From contig DASYBB010000200.1 of the NCBI GenBank assembly GCA_036501025.1, positions 1-64,000 on the forward strand: DNA of 64,000 nucleotides, given 5' to 3'. The notes beneath the pieces were generated by a model. The model saw only the letters and a program-made list of their open reading frames with translations, had not been told where the DNA came from and did no database searches. Position 1 is the stretch's first letter. Each line of letters starts with the position of its first letter. This stretch comes from DASUBV01 sp036501025. Lineage in GTDB: Bacteria > Actinomycetota > Actinomycetes > Streptosporangiales > Streptosporangiaceae. The position numbers and the translations under genes were made by a program. This document shows, piece by piece, positions 48,767-58,520 of this stretch.

Positions 48767-49906
48767 GTGAAGATCGTCCTTGAACGCGATGTGCTGGCCG
48801 AGGCAGTGGCCTGGACGGCCCGCGCCCTCCCGGCCCGGCCGACGATCCCCGTACTGGCGGGCATCCGGCTCCAGGCCGGGTCCGAGCTGACGCTGTCGAG
48901 CTTCGACTACGACGTGTCGGCCCAGGCGACCGTCCCGGTCACCACCAACGAGGAGGGCTCGGCCCTGGTCTCGGGCCGGCTGCTGGCCGAGATCAGCCGC
49001 AGCCTGCCGGCCCGCCCGGTGCAGATCGTGGCCGAGGCCGGCCGGGCCGTGCTCACCTGCGGGAGCGCCACCTTCAACCTGCTGACCATGCCCGAGGACG
49101 AGTACCCGGCGCTGCCGGCCATGCCGCCCGCCGCCGGGGTCGTCGGCAGCGACGCGTTCGCGACGGCCGTCGGGCAGTCGGCCATCGCGGCCGGCCGCGA
49201 CGACACCCTGCCCGCCCTGACCGGCGTGCGGATCGAGATCGAGGGCGACACGCTGACCCTGATCTCCACCGACCGCTACCGGCTGGCCGTGCGCGAGCTG
49301 CGCTGGAGCCCGGAGCGCCCCGACGAGTCGGCCGCGGTGCTGGTCCCGGCGCGGGCGCTGAGCGAGACGGCCCGCGCGCTCACCGCCGGGGCGCAGGTGT
49401 CCATCGCGCTGGCCCTGCCCGGCGCCGACGGCGCGGGCCAGGGCGGCGACGGCATGATCGGCTTCGAGGGCGCCGGGCGGCGGACCACGAGCCGGCTGCT
49501 CGGCGGCGAGTTCCCCCGGTACCAGGGGCTGCTGCCGACCAGCCAGCGGTCCATGGCCGAGATGTCCACGAGCGTGCTGGCCGAGGCGGTCAAGCGGGTG
49601 GCGCTGGTCGCCGAGCGCAACACCGCGGTCCGCCTGGCGTTCAGCACCGGGCAGCTGCTCCTGGAGGCCGGCACGGGCGACGAGGCGCAGGCCGAGGAAG
49701 CCCTGGAGGCCAGCTTCGAGGGCGACGACCTGGCCATCGCGTTCAACCCGCAGTACCTGCTGGACGGCCTGACCGCCATTGACTCCGATACGGTCCGGAT
49801 CGCCTTCACCGACCCCGGCAAGCCGGCCCTCATCACCGGCAAGCCCGGCCCCGACGGCCAGCCTGACTACCGCTACCTGCTGATGCCCATCCGCCTCGGC
49901 GGCTAG
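48767..49906 (+). CDS. dnaN: DNA polymerase III beta sliding clamp
   Basis: Ring-shaped processivity clamp. The 379 residues form three repeats of the clamp fold, starting MKIVLERDVLAEAVAWTARAL. Landmarks include RPTIPVLAGI, LPALTGVRIEIEGDTLTLISTDRYRLAVREL and the C-terminal YRYLLMPIRLGG. GTG start with AGGAGG upstream. It follows oriC and precedes recF by 24 bp. Confidence 0.97.
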   Translation: MKIVLERDVLAEAVAWTARALPARPTIPVLAGIRLQAGSELTLSSFDYDVSAQATVPVTTNEEGSALVSGRLLAEISRSLPARPVQIVAEAGRAVLTCGSATFNLLTMPEDEYPALPAMPPAAGVVGSDAFATAVGQSAIAAGRDDTLPALTGVRIEIEGDTLTLISTDRYRLAVRELRWSPERPDESAAVLVPARALSETARALTAGAQVSIALALPGADGAGQGGDGMIGFEGAGRRTTSRLLGGEFPRYQGLLPTSQRSMAEMSTSVLAEAVKRVALVAERNTAVRLAFSTGQLLLEAGTGDEAQAEEALEASFEGDDLAIAFNPQYLLDGLTAIDSDTVRIAFTDPGKPALITGKPGPDGQPDYRYLLMPIRLGG

Positions 49907-49930
49907 CGCCAGCGGCTAGTCTCAGCAGCC

Positions 49931-51046
49931 GTGCACCTGACCCGCCTGGCGCTGACCGACTTCCGCTCCTACGCGGCGGCCGACGTGCGCCTGGAGCCGG
50001 GCGCGACCACGCTCACCGGGGCGAACGGCCAGGGCAAGACGAACCTCGTCGAGGCGGCGTGTTACGCCGCGACGTTCAGCAGCCACCGGGTGGCCGCCGA
50101 CGCGCCGCTGGTGCGGCACGGCGCCGAGCGGGCCATCATCCGGGCCGCCGTCACCGGCCCGGTGCGGGACAGCCTGGTGGAGATCGAGGTCAATCCCGGC
50201 CGGGCCAACCGGGTCCGGCTCAACCGGGTGGCGCTGCCGCGGCCGCGCGAGGCCCTCGGCGTGCTGCGCTGCGTGCTGTTCGCCCCCGAGGACCTGGCGG
50301 TGGTCAAGGGCGACCCGGACCAGCGGCGGCGGTACCTCGACGACCTGCTGGTGGCCACGCGGCCCCGGTACGCGGGGGTGCGGTCGGACTACGAGCGGGT
50401 CATCCGCCAGCGGTCGGCGCTGCTGAAGTCGGCCCGGGCGCGGGGCGGCGGCGTCCCGCGCGGCCTCGAGGTCTGGGACGACCAGCTGGTCATGACCGGA
50501 GCGGAGCTCACCGCGGGCCGCCTCGCCCTGGTCGCGGCGATCCGCCCGCACGTCGCCATGGCCTATAGCGCCGTGTCCGGAGCGGCCAGTGACTCGGCGC
50601 TGCGCTACCGGCCGTCGTTTCGAGGAAATGAAGAGCCCGATCCGGAGCCGGACAAGCTCGCGGCCGCCCTGCGCGCGGAGCTGGAGGGCCGGCAGCGGGC
50701 CGAGCTGGAGCGCGGGGTGTGCCTGGTCGGGCCGCACCGGGACGAGCTGGAGCTGAGCATCGGCGGGCTGCCGGCCCGCGGCTACGCCAGCCACGGCGAG
50801 TCCTGGTCGATGGCGCTCGCGCTGCGCCTGGCCGCGTTCGAGGTGCTCCGGTCCGACGGCGAGGATCCGGTGCTGATCCTCGACGACGTGTTCGCGGAGC
50901 TGGACGCGGGCCGCCGGGGCCGGCTGGCCGGCCTGGTGGCGGGCGCGGAGCAGGTGCTGGTGACCGCCGCGGTGGGCGCCGACGTGCCGCCCGAACTGTC
51001 GGGCCGCCGGCTTACCGTGGCGGACGGGGTGATCGCCGATGACTGA
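49931..51046 (+). CDS. recF: DNA replication and repair protein RecF
   Basis: SMC-like ATPase that helps load RecA at gaps. The 371 residues have LALTDFRSYAAADVRLEPG, Walker A GANGQGKTN (about 33-41), LVGPHRDELEL, the ABC signature SHGESWSMALALRLA and Walker B PVLILDDVFAELD. GTG start. Its end overlaps the DUF721 gene by eight bases. Confidence 0.96.
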   Translation: MHLTRLALTDFRSYAAADVRLEPGATTLTGANGQGKTNLVEAACYAATFSSHRVAADAPLVRHGAERAIIRAAVTGPVRDSLVEIEVNPGRANRVRLNRVALPRPREALGVLRCVLFAPEDLAVVKGDPDQRRRYLDDLLVATRPRYAGVRSDYERVIRQRSALLKSARARGGGVPRGLEVWDDQLVMTGAELTAGRLALVAAIRPHVAMAYSAVSGAASDSALRYRPSFRGNEEPDPEPDKLAAALRAELEGRQRAELERGVCLVGPHRDELELSIGGLPARGYASHGESWSMALALRLAAFEVLRSDGEDPVLILDDVFAELDAGRRGRLAGLVAGAEQVLVTAAVGADVPPELSGRRLTVADGVIADD

Positions 51047-51581
51047 TCCGGGTCCCGCGGACGGCCGCGAGCGGATGCGGCTGGCCCGCGAGGCGCTGGC
51101 CAGCGCCCAGGCCGATGCTCTGGCCAGGGGAAACCGGCCCGCACATCCGGGCGCTAACCGGCCAGAACGCGGCGCTTCCGCCGATTCCCCGTCACACCGC
51201 CCGGCCGGCCGGGAGCGGCGGGAGGACCCGCAGCCGCTGACCGCCGCCCTGGACGGGCTGATCGGCGACCAGGGCTGGGCGCAGCGGGCCGCCACCGGGT
51301 CGGTGTTCGGCAGGTGGGCGCAGATCGTCGGGCCCGACCTGGCCGCGCACACCAAGCCGGAGACGCTGAGCGATGGCGAGCTGACGGTGGCCGCGGACTC
51401 CACGGCGTGGGCGACGCAGCTGCGGCTGCTGGCGGCCCAGCTGGTCCGCCGGCTCAACGCCGAGCTGGGGGACGGCTCGGTGCGCCGGGTGAAGGTCCGC
51501 GGGCCGGCCAGCGGCGCCGCCCGCCGGCCGGGCGAATGGCGGGTGCGGGGCAGCCGCGGACCCCGGGACACGTTCGGCTGA
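51039..51581 (+). CDS. DUF721 / DciA-family protein
   Basis: A 180-residue protein with a disordered N-terminal half and a C-terminal KH-like DciA domain (FGRWAQIVGPDLAAHTKPETLSDGELTVAADSTAWATQLRLLAAQLVRRLNAEL). DciA proteins are the ancestral bacterial loaders or operators of the DnaB helicase. Its place between recF and gyrB is standard in actinobacteria. In this organism its client helicase DnaB carries the intein described above. Confidence 0.9.
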   Translation: MTDPGPADGRERMRLAREALASAQADALARGNRPAHPGANRPERGASADSPSHRPAGRERREDPQPLTAALDGLIGDQGWAQRAATGSVFGRWAQIVGPDLAAHTKPETLSDGELTVAADSTAWATQLRLLAAQLVRRLNAELGDGSVRRVKVRGPASGAARRPGEWRVRGSRGPRDTFG

Positions 51582-51683
51582 GGCTAGTGGTTCGCCCAGG
51601 TAAAATAAGGAAGCGCACCTGGGCGGACGCATGAATTATCTGGCGTCGGCTGGTGCCTGCCTGTTCCAGGAGGAGCTTCGACC

Positions 51684-53618
51684 TTGTCCTACGACGCGCG
51701 TTCCATCACCGTTCTGGAGGGCCTGGAGGCCGTCCGCAAGCGCCCGGGTATGTACATCGGCTCGACGGGCGAGCGGGGCCTGCACCATCTGGTCCAAGAG
51801 GTCGTGGACAACGCCGTTGACGAGGCCCTGGCGGGGTACTGCGACCGGATCGAAGTTACCCTGCTGGCCGACGGCGGAGTCCGGTGCTACGACAACGGCC
51901 GCGGAATCCCGGTCGACGAGCACCCGATCGAGAAGCGCCCGGCGGTCGAGCTGGTCCTCACCACGCTGCACGCGGGCGGGAAGTTCGACAGCCAGTCGTA
52001 CGCGGTCTCCGGCGGCCTGCACGGCGTCGGCGTCTCCGTGGTCAACGCGCTGTCGGCCCGCCTCGACGTCGAGATCCGCCGCGACGGCTACGTCTGGTAC
52101 CAGTCGTATGCCGTCAGCGAGCCAGTCTCGCCGCTGCGCCGGGGCGAGCCGTCAAGCGAGACCGGGACCATCATCACCTTCTGGCCCGACCCGAACATCT
52201 TCGAGACCACGGAGTGGTCGTTCGAGACGCTCCGGCGCCGGCTCCAGGAGATGGCGTTCCTGAACCGCGGCCTGTCGATCACGATTACCGACGAGCGGCC
52301 CGAGCACAACGACAACGGCCCGGCGGTAGTCAGCTACAAGTACGACGGCGGCATCGCCGACTTCGTCCGCTACCTCAACGCCTCCAAGGACCCGGTCCAC
52401 GAGTCGGTGATCGACTTCGGCGAGGAGGGCGAGGGCATCGCGGCCGAGGTCGCCATGCAGTGGACCGGCGCGTTCTCCGAGTCGGTGCACACCTTCGCGA
52501 ACACGATCAACACCGCGGAGGGCGGCACCCACGAGGAGGGCTTCCGGTCGGCGCTGACGACCATCGTCAACCGGTGGGCCCGGGAGCAGAAGCTGATCCG
52601 GGAGAAGGACGACAACCTCACCGGCGACGACGTGCGCGAGGGCCTGACGGCCATCATCCACGTGAAGCTGTCCGAGCCCCAGTTCGAGGGCCAGACCAAG
52701 ACCAAGCTCGGCAACACCGAGGCCAAGTCGTTCGTCCAGCGGGTGTGCAACGACCACCTGCGGGACTGGTTCGAGCGCAACCCCGGCGAGGCCAAGGCCA
52801 TCGTCATCAAGTCCACGCAGGCCGCGCGGGCGCGGATCGCGGCCCGCCAGGCCCGCGACCTGACCCGCAAGAGCCTGATGGGCGGCTCGGGCCTGCCCGG
52901 CAAGCTGGCCGACTGCCAGTCCGGCGACCCGGCGCAGTCCGAGATCTACGTGGTGGAGGGCGACTCGGCGGGCGGCTCGGCCAAGGGCGGCCGGGACCCC
53001 CAGTTCCAGGCCATCCTGCCGATCCGGGGCAAGATCCTGAACGTCGAGAAGGCGCGGATCGACCGGGTGCTCAAGAACACCGAGGTCCAGGCGATGATCA
53101 CCGCCCTGGGCACCGGGATCCACGACGAGTTCGACATCGCCAAGCTCCGCTATCACAAGATCATCTTGATGGCGGACGCCGACGTGGACGGCCAGCACAT
53201 CACCACGCTGCTGCTGACCCTGCTGTTCCGGTTCATGAAGCCGCTGATCGAGGCGGGGCACGTGTACCTGGCCCAGCCGCCGCTGTACAAGATCAAGTGG
53301 GAGGGCCGCGGCGTGCCGCCCGGCTACGCCTACTCCGACCGCGAGCGCGACGCGCTGGTCGAGGCGGGCATCGCCGAGGGCCGCCGCGACCCGCGGCCGC
53401 ACGGCCGGATCCAGCGGTTCAAGGGCCTCGGCGAGATGAACGCCGTCGAGCTGTGGGAGACCACGATGGACCCGGCCGGCCGGGTGCTGAAGCAGATCAC
53501 GGTGGATGACGCGGCCCAGGCCGACGAGATGTTCACCGTGCTGATGGGCGAGGACGTCGAGGCCCGGCGCGCGTTCATCCAGCGCAATGCCAAGGACGTC
53601 CGGTTCCTCGACATCTGA
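51684..53618 (+). CDS. gyrB: DNA gyrase subunit B
   Basis: ATPase subunit of gyrase. The 644 residues have the GHKL ATP site (VVDNAVDEALAGYC, DNGRGIPVD, SGGLHGVGVSVVNAL), the transducer domain, and the TOPRIM domain with EGDSAGGSAKGGRD, PIRGKILNVEKAR and the metal aspartates in MADADVDGQH. TTG start at 51684, supported by GGAGGAG nine bases upstream. No intein or insertion. Confidence 0.98.
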   Translation: MSYDARSITVLEGLEAVRKRPGMYIGSTGERGLHHLVQEVVDNAVDEALAGYCDRIEVTLLADGGVRCYDNGRGIPVDEHPIEKRPAVELVLTTLHAGGKFDSQSYAVSGGLHGVGVSVVNALSARLDVEIRRDGYVWYQSYAVSEPVSPLRRGEPSSETGTIITFWPDPNIFETTEWSFETLRRRLQEMAFLNRGLSITITDERPEHNDNGPAVVSYKYDGGIADFVRYLNASKDPVHESVIDFGEEGEGIAAEVAMQWTGAFSESVHTFANTINTAEGGTHEEGFRSALTTIVNRWAREQKLIREKDDNLTGDDVREGLTAIIHVKLSEPQFEGQTKTKLGNTEAKSFVQRVCNDHLRDWFERNPGEAKAIVIKSTQAARARIAARQARDLTRKSLMGGSGLPGKLADCQSGDPAQSEIYVVEGDSAGGSAKGGRDPQFQAILPIRGKILNVEKARIDRVLKNTEVQAMITALGTGIHDEFDIAKLRYHKIILMADADVDGQHITTLLLTLLFRFMKPLIEAGHVYLAQPPLYKIKWEGRGVPPGYAYSDRERDALVEAGIAEGRRDPRPHGRIQRFKGLGEMNAVELWETTMDPAGRVLKQITVDDAAQADEMFTVLMGEDVEARRAFIQRNAKDVRFLDI

Positions 53619-53665
53619 GGCCGGGCGCGGGCGCTTGTCGTGAGTGGACTGTGAAGGGATAGCAC

Positions 53666-56275
53666 GTGACCGATGTGACCTTGCCTGATGCGGCGGCCGG
53701 CGGCGGCGGGGACCGCACCGAGCCGGTCGACATCCAGGTCGAGATGCAGCGCAGCTACATCGACTACGCGATGTCGGTCATCGTCGGGCGGGCCCTGCCG
53801 GATGTCCGGGACGGCCTGAAGCCGGTCCACACCCGCATCCTGTGGGCCATGTACGACGGCGGCTACCGGCCCGACCGCGGCTACAACAAGTGCGCCCGCG
53901 TCGTCGGCGACGTGATGGGCAACTACCACCCGCACGGCGACTCCGCCATCTACGACACCCTGGTCCGGCTGGCCCAGACCTGGTCCATGCGGATGCCGCT
54001 GGTCGACGGGCAGGGCAACTTCGGCTCGCCGGGCAACGACCCGGCCGCGGCCATGCGGTACACCGAGTGCCGGCTGACCCCGCTGGCCATGGAGATGCTG
54101 CGGGACATCGACAAGGAGACTGTCGATTTCCGGCCCAACTACGACGGCCAGTCGGCCGAGCCGGTCGTACTGCCGGCCCGGTTCCCCAACCTGCTCATCA
54201 ACGGCTCCGAGGGCATCGCCGTCGGCATGGCGACCAAGATCCCGCCGCACAACCTGCGCGAGGTGGCGGCCGGCGTCCAGTGGTACCTGGACAACTACGA
54301 GGCGACCGACGAGGAGCTCCTCGCGGCGCTGATGGAGCACATCAAGGGCCCCGACTTCCCGACCGCGGCCCAGATCGTCGGCCGCCGCGGCATCCGGGAC
54401 GCCTACGCCACCGGGCGCGGCTCGATCACGATGCGGGCCGTCGTGGAGGTAGAGGAGGACCGCCGGGGCCGCACCTGCCTGGTCGCCACCGAGCTGCCGT
54501 TCCAGGTGAACCCCGACAACCTGGCCCTGAAGATCGCCGAGCTGGTGCGCGAGGGCAAGATCGCCGGCATCGCCGACGTCCGCGACGAGAGCAGCAACCG
54601 CGCGGGCCAGCGCCTGGTCATCGTCCTGAAGCGGGACGCCGTGGCCAAGGTCGTGCTGAACAACCTGTACAAGCACACCCAGCTCCAGGACACGTTCGGC
54701 GCGAACATGCTGGCCCTGGTCGACGGCGTGCCGCGCACGCTCCGGCTGGACCAGTTCATCCGGTACTGGGTCACGCACCAGGTCGAGGTCATCGTCCGGC
54801 GGACCCGCTACCTGCTGCGCAAGGCCCAGGAGCGGGCGCACATCCTGTCCGCCCTGCTGAAGGCCATCGACCAGATCGACGCCGTGATCGCGCTGATCCG
54901 GGCCAGCGACTCGGCCGCGGCCGCCCAGCAGGGCCTGATGGGCCTGCTGGACATCGACGACATCCAGGCCCGGGCCATCCTCGACATGCAGCTGCGCAAG
55001 CTCGCCGCGCTGGAGCGCCAGCAGCTTGTGGATGAGTACGAGGAGCTGATGGCCCACATCCGGGACTACGAGGAGATCCTGGCCTCGTCGGAGCGGCAGC
55101 GGCAGATCGTCTCCACCGAGCTGGCCGAGATCGTGGCCAAGTTCGGCGACGACCGGCGGACCGAGATCATCGCCTACGACGGCGACATGTCGATCGAGGA
55201 CCTGATCGCCGAAGAGGACATGGTCGTCACGATCACCCGCGGCGGCTACGCCAAGCGGTCCAAGACCGACCTGTACCGGGCGCAGCGCCGCGGCGGCAAG
55301 GGCGTGCGCGGGGCGCAGCTGCGGACCGACGACATCGTCGATCACTTCTTCGTGACCACGACGCATCACTGGATCCTGTTCTTCACCAACAAGGGCCGGG
55401 TGTACCGGGCCAAGGCCTACGAGCTGCCCGACGCAGGCCGCGACGCCCGCGGCCAGCACGTCGCCAACCTGCTGGCGTTCCAGCCCGACGAGCGGATCGC
55501 CCAGGTGCTGGCGCTGCGCGACTACGAGGTCGCGCCGTACCTGGTGCTGGCCACGTCATCCGGGCTGGTCAAGAAGTCGCGGCTGACCGACTTCGACTCG
55601 CCGCGCTCGGGCGGGATCATCGCCATCAACCTGCCGCGTGAGGACGACGAGGTCATCTCGGCCGAGCTGGTCTCGCCCGACGACGACCTGCTGATGGTCA
55701 GCCGGCACGCGCAGGCCATCCGGTTCCACGCCGACGACGAGGCGCTGCGGCCGATGGGGCGCGCGACTTCCGGCGTGATCGGGATGCGGTTCACCGACGG
55801 CGACCAGCTGCTCGGCATGTACGTCATCCGGGCCGGCGCCGACGTCCTGGTCGCCACCGGCGGCGGCTACGCCAAGCGCACGCCGGTGGACCAGTACCCG
55901 GTGCAGGGCCGCGGCGGCCGCGGCGTGCTCACGGCCAGGGTGGTCGAGGCCCGCGGCGAGCTGGTCGGGGCGCTGATGGTGCACCCCGAGGACGAGGTGT
56001 TCGCCATCACCTCGGCCGGCGGCGTGATCCGGACCTCAGCGGCCGAGATCAAGCAGTCCGGCCGGCAGACCATGGGCGTGCGCCTGGTCAACCTGGGCGA
56101 GGGCCAGAGTCTGGTGGCAATCGCCCGGAATGCCGAGTCGCTCGAGAATGGCAGCCTGGAGGCTGACCCGGACGACGAGAACGGCGTGGCCGCGGAAACC
56201 GATCTGGCGGTGCCGGATCGTGACGAAACCGATACATCCGGCTCGGCAGACGCCGAATCCGGCAACACAGAGTAA
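53666..56275 (+). CDS. gyrA: DNA gyrase subunit A
   Basis: DNA breakage-reunion subunit. The 869 residues have the winged-helix core with catalytic Tyr (about residue 132, in AMRYTECRLTPL) and the quinolone-determining segment GNYHPHGDSAIYDTLVRLAQ, with Ser and Asp at the usual sensitive positions. The C-terminal pinwheel contains the GyrA box RRGGKGVRG. The tail after about residue 825 is acidic. No intein. GTG start, 47 bp after gyrB. A short GC hairpin CCCGC-AGTT-GCGGG follows at 56328-56341. Confidence 0.98.
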   Translation: MTDVTLPDAAAGGGGDRTEPVDIQVEMQRSYIDYAMSVIVGRALPDVRDGLKPVHTRILWAMYDGGYRPDRGYNKCARVVGDVMGNYHPHGDSAIYDTLVRLAQTWSMRMPLVDGQGNFGSPGNDPAAAMRYTECRLTPLAMEMLRDIDKETVDFRPNYDGQSAEPVVLPARFPNLLINGSEGIAVGMATKIPPHNLREVAAGVQWYLDNYEATDEELLAALMEHIKGPDFPTAAQIVGRRGIRDAYATGRGSITMRAVVEVEEDRRGRTCLVATELPFQVNPDNLALKIAELVREGKIAGIADVRDESSNRAGQRLVIVLKRDAVAKVVLNNLYKHTQLQDTFGANMLALVDGVPRTLRLDQFIRYWVTHQVEVIVRRTRYLLRKAQERAHILSALLKAIDQIDAVIALIRASDSAAAAQQGLMGLLDIDDIQARAILDMQLRKLAALERQQLVDEYEELMAHIRDYEEILASSERQRQIVSTELAEIVAKFGDDRRTEIIAYDGDMSIEDLIAEEDMVVTITRGGYAKRSKTDLYRAQRRGGKGVRGAQLRTDDIVDHFFVTTTHHWILFFTNKGRVYRAKAYELPDAGRDARGQHVANLLAFQPDERIAQVLALRDYEVAPYLVLATSSGLVKKSRLTDFDSPRSGGIIAINLPREDDEVISAELVSPDDDLLMVSRHAQAIRFHADDEALRPMGRATSGVIGMRFTDGDQLLGMYVIRAGADVLVATGGGYAKRTPVDQYPVQGRGGRGVLTARVVEARGELVGALMVHPEDEVFAITSAGGVIRTSAAEIKQSGRQTMGVRLVNLGEGQSLVAIARNAESLENGSLEADPDDENGVAAETDLAVPDRDETDTSGSADAESGNTE

Positions 56276-56512
56276 CCGCAGGCCGGAACCGGATGGCGTG
56301 TAAGGTGCCGGATGTGACCTGATCATGCCCGCAGTTGCGGGGATCGCGGTCTGCGGGGGTAGTAACAAAGCCATCGGTGCTGAGCTGCAACGAATCGACA
56401 TTTTCAAGCGTCTCACTACTGACGGTACAGAAGGCCGGCAATACGTCTGGCGAGCAGAGCACGCATCCTGGGGATAACCTCGACTCAGGAGACGCGTTCG
56501 GAGGAGGACGGG

Positions 56513-57469
56513 GTGGAAAACCGCTCGGAGCCACAAGGGTGGCTGGCCGACGGCAGTCCTGGCAGTGCCGATCCGGCGCAGGACGCCGATCAGTCCGCAG
56601 GAGTGAAGACTGCCTTGTCAACCGCAGACACGCAGGCAGCGGACGGAGATGCCGACGCCGGACAGGCTGAGGCGGAGCAGGCCGTCCCCTACACCAACGG
56701 CAGCACGGCCCACGCCGGCGGCGGTTCCGCCAACGGGAACGGCAGTGCGTCGTGGGACAACGGCGCGGCCGCGCCCTCGTACGAGAGCACCTCGCCGTGG
56801 GACAGCCCCAGCACGGCCAGCCCGAGTGGGTCGACGGTCCCGCCCGGCTGGGGGTCAGCCGCGACGGAGCGGGCGCCCGCGGACGCTGACGTGATCACCG
56901 GATTCGGCGGGTCCGCCGCCGGGCCGGGCAGCCCCGCCGCGGCCGCGCCGTACCCGGCGCCGCAGGCGGCGTCCAGCTTCCCGGCGCCCCCGGTCCCGTC
57001 CCGGCCCGCGCAGCCGTCCCGGCCGGGCAAGGCCAGGCGGCCCCAGGGCGGCTCCACGGCGCCCCGCCCCGGCGCGGGCCAGGCCCCGGGTGGTGCATCC
57101 ACCCGCAAGGCTCAGCTCACCGTGTCGCGGATCGAGCCGTGGTCGGTGATGAAGTTCAGCTTCATGATCTCGCTCGTCGGCTGGGTCATCCTGTTCGTGG
57201 CCGTGGCGATCATGTACTTCGTGCTGTCCAAGCTCGGGGTTTTCCACAGCATCGAGAACACGGTGGGCCTGGTGACGGCCAGCAAGGCGCACTCGGGCAC
57301 GAACGCCGCCAGCTGGTTCGCGGCCTCCAGGGTTCTCGGCTACACCATGCTCGTCGGGGCCGTGAACGTCATCCTGATCACGGCGCTGGCCACCGTGGGC
57401 GCGGTGCTGTACAACCTCGTCACCATGCTGGCCGGGGGGATCGAGGTCACACTGAAGGAGACTGACTGA
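56513..57469 (+). CDS. DUF3566 transmembrane protein
   Basis: A 318-residue actinobacterial protein. About 200 residues of Ser/Ala/Pro/Gly-rich disordered cytosolic sequence precede the conserved domain VSRIEPWSVMKFSFMISLVGWVILFVAVAIMYFVL, a second TM (GYTMLVGAVNVILITALATVGAVLYNLV) and the end GGIEVTLKE. This is the DUF3566 family invariably found downstream of gyrA in actinobacteria. In mycobacteria the equivalent protein (CwsA-linked neighbourhood) is tied to cell division and shape, but the function here is not established. GTG start with GGAGGA upstream. Confidence 0.9.
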   Translation: MENRSEPQGWLADGSPGSADPAQDADQSAGVKTALSTADTQAADGDADAGQAEAEQAVPYTNGSTAHAGGGSANGNGSASWDNGAAAPSYESTSPWDSPSTASPSGSTVPPGWGSAATERAPADADVITGFGGSAAGPGSPAAAAPYPAPQAASSFPAPPVPSRPAQPSRPGKARRPQGGSTAPRPGAGQAPGGASTRKAQLTVSRIEPWSVMKFSFMISLVGWVILFVAVAIMYFVLSKLGVFHSIENTVGLVTASKAHSGTNAASWFAASRVLGYTMLVGAVNVILITALATVGAVLYNLVTMLAGGIEVTLKETD

Positions 57470-57552
57470 CCGCGACGCGCTCTCAAGTTGCGGTCATCTC
57501 AGGTTGCGGTAATCTTTCACCTCGTGCCGGGCAGATTTGTCCGGCCCGCGGC

Positions 57553-57627
57553 GGGCCTGTAGCTCAGCTCGGTTAGAGCGCTTCCCTGATAAGGAAGAGG
57601 TCGATGGTTCAAGTCCATCCAGGCCCA
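57553..57627 (+). tRNA. tRNA-Ile (GAU)
   Basis: Cloverleaf: acceptor GGGCCTG paired with CAGGCCC, D arm GCTC/GAGC, anticodon stem CTTCC/GGAAG with loop CTGATAA (anticodon GAT), T arm GATGG-TTCAAGT-CCATC, discriminator A. CCA is not encoded, so it needs the CCA enzyme at 20.1 kb. It is the conserved tRNA after gyrA and serves as an integration target. Confidence 0.96.
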
Positions 57628-57630
57628 CCC
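57586..57630 (+). repeat. Attachment-site copy 1 within tRNA-Ile
   Basis: The 45 bp from the anticodon loop (CTGATAAGGAAG) through the 3' end (CAGGCCCACCC) are repeated exactly at 58521-58565 in the same orientation. This is the classical signature of site-specific integration at the 3' end of a tRNA gene, with the tRNA kept intact. Confidence 0.9.
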
Positions 57631-57667
57631 CGTAGGACCCCAGGTCAGCAGCGTTCCGCCTGACTAC

Positions 57668-57928
57668 TCATGATTCGTCACCATCGCCCTGTGCCATATC
57701 CGTGCCAGATGGGGCGGCGTCGGTCGGGTCAGCGAGCCGCTTGCCAGGGTGGCGCTCGCGCCATCGCGTGAGCGACGCGCCCTTGGGCGCGCCCTTGATG
57801 GTGATCTTCCCCGGTGAGACCTCGGCACCTATCAGGAGGACGGGGAAGAGTGCCAGCGTCCGGGTCAGGGCGACGTACTGTGGTTGGACGCCCTGCGGAA
57901 GGAGCCGTCGTGACAGAGCCGAGCCCAT
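57668..57928 (-). CDS. Hypothetical protein in the tRNA-Ile island
   Basis: An 86-residue ORF ending 38 bp from the tRNA. It has a hydrophobic segment (YVALTRTLALFPVLLIGAEV) and then a basic stretch (GKITIKGAPKGASLTRWRERHPGKR) with an acidic end. I do not recognise it. Its position against the att core is where integrase or excisionase genes often end, but there is no catalytic motif. The 5' end overlaps a rightward small ORF by 19 bp, so at least one of the two may not be real. Confidence 0.4.
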   Translation of the reverse strand: MGSALSRRLLPQGVQPQYVALTRTLALFPVLLIGAEVSPGKITIKGAPKGASLTRWRERHPGKRLADPTDAAPSGTDMAQGDGDES

Positions 57929-58122
57929 CGCAGCATCCTGGGAACCAGGTGCAGGCCCTAACGAGGATCCGGAGTGTGGGGGGCGCCCTCGTGTTCTCGG
58001 TGATGGCCGTGCTGGGGGTCGTCGGCCTGGCTACGGGTCATATGGCCAGCGGGCTTGTTGCTCTGGTGATCGGCGGCCCCATGCTGATCGTTGTCATCGT
58101 CAGGCTGGCTGGCCGTAGATAA
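57910..58122 (+). CDS. Small membrane protein in the tRNA-Ile island
   Basis: A 70-residue protein from GTG 57910, with GGAG shortly upstream. It has a polar N-terminus and two hydrophobic segments (GGALVFSVMAVLGVVGLATG and GLVALVIGGPMLIVVIVRLAG), ending in RR. No known family. It lies between the two att copies. After its stop the same frame stays open for another 48 codons without a start. Moderately credible. Confidence 0.5.
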   Translation: MTEPSPSQHPGNQVQALTRIRSVGGALVFSVMAVLGVVGLATGHMASGLVALVIGGPMLIVVIVRLAGRR

Positions 58123-58520
58123 CCCAGCCGCGAGATCGGCGAGCGGCTGTTCGGGGTGATTACTTGGCTTCGGGACGAAGGAGTCACGGTAAAGATCGAC
58201 TTGACGGTCGTCGGCCCGTTAGGTCGGCCCGGACCTCGGACTACGCTGGCCGGATTTTGGCCGCAGGAGGCCGCGTAACGCCGACAATCGATGCGCACTG
58301 CTGGGCGGTATTTCACCAGGTCAACTGACGCGTGAGCTGGTGGCGGACCTGCTCGCAGGTCTCTACGGATCAGAAGGTAGGCGGCCGAGCCACCCAGCTC
58401 GGCGGCGTGCCAGACGCGCGCCAGATCGGCCAGAGACGTGAGGTATCCGGCGGTCAGTAGCGGCATGACTTCACCTGGCCGAGCTGCCGGACGACTGGTG
58501 ACAGGCCCGCCTGAGATGAA
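58123..58520. other. Gene-poor remnant between att copies
   Basis: No complete gene is supported. The plus strand reads an unstarted 48-codon fragment (EIGERLFGVITWLRDEGVTVKID...) up to about 58278, which looks coding but headless. The remainder shows nothing recognisable. This fits a decayed integrated element. Confidence 0.5.

Noticed and set aside
53330..55459. A 709-residue leftward frame antisense to gyrB and gyrA
   Set aside because: Pure shadow of gyrA; composition is typical of reverse-complement translation and no motif is present.
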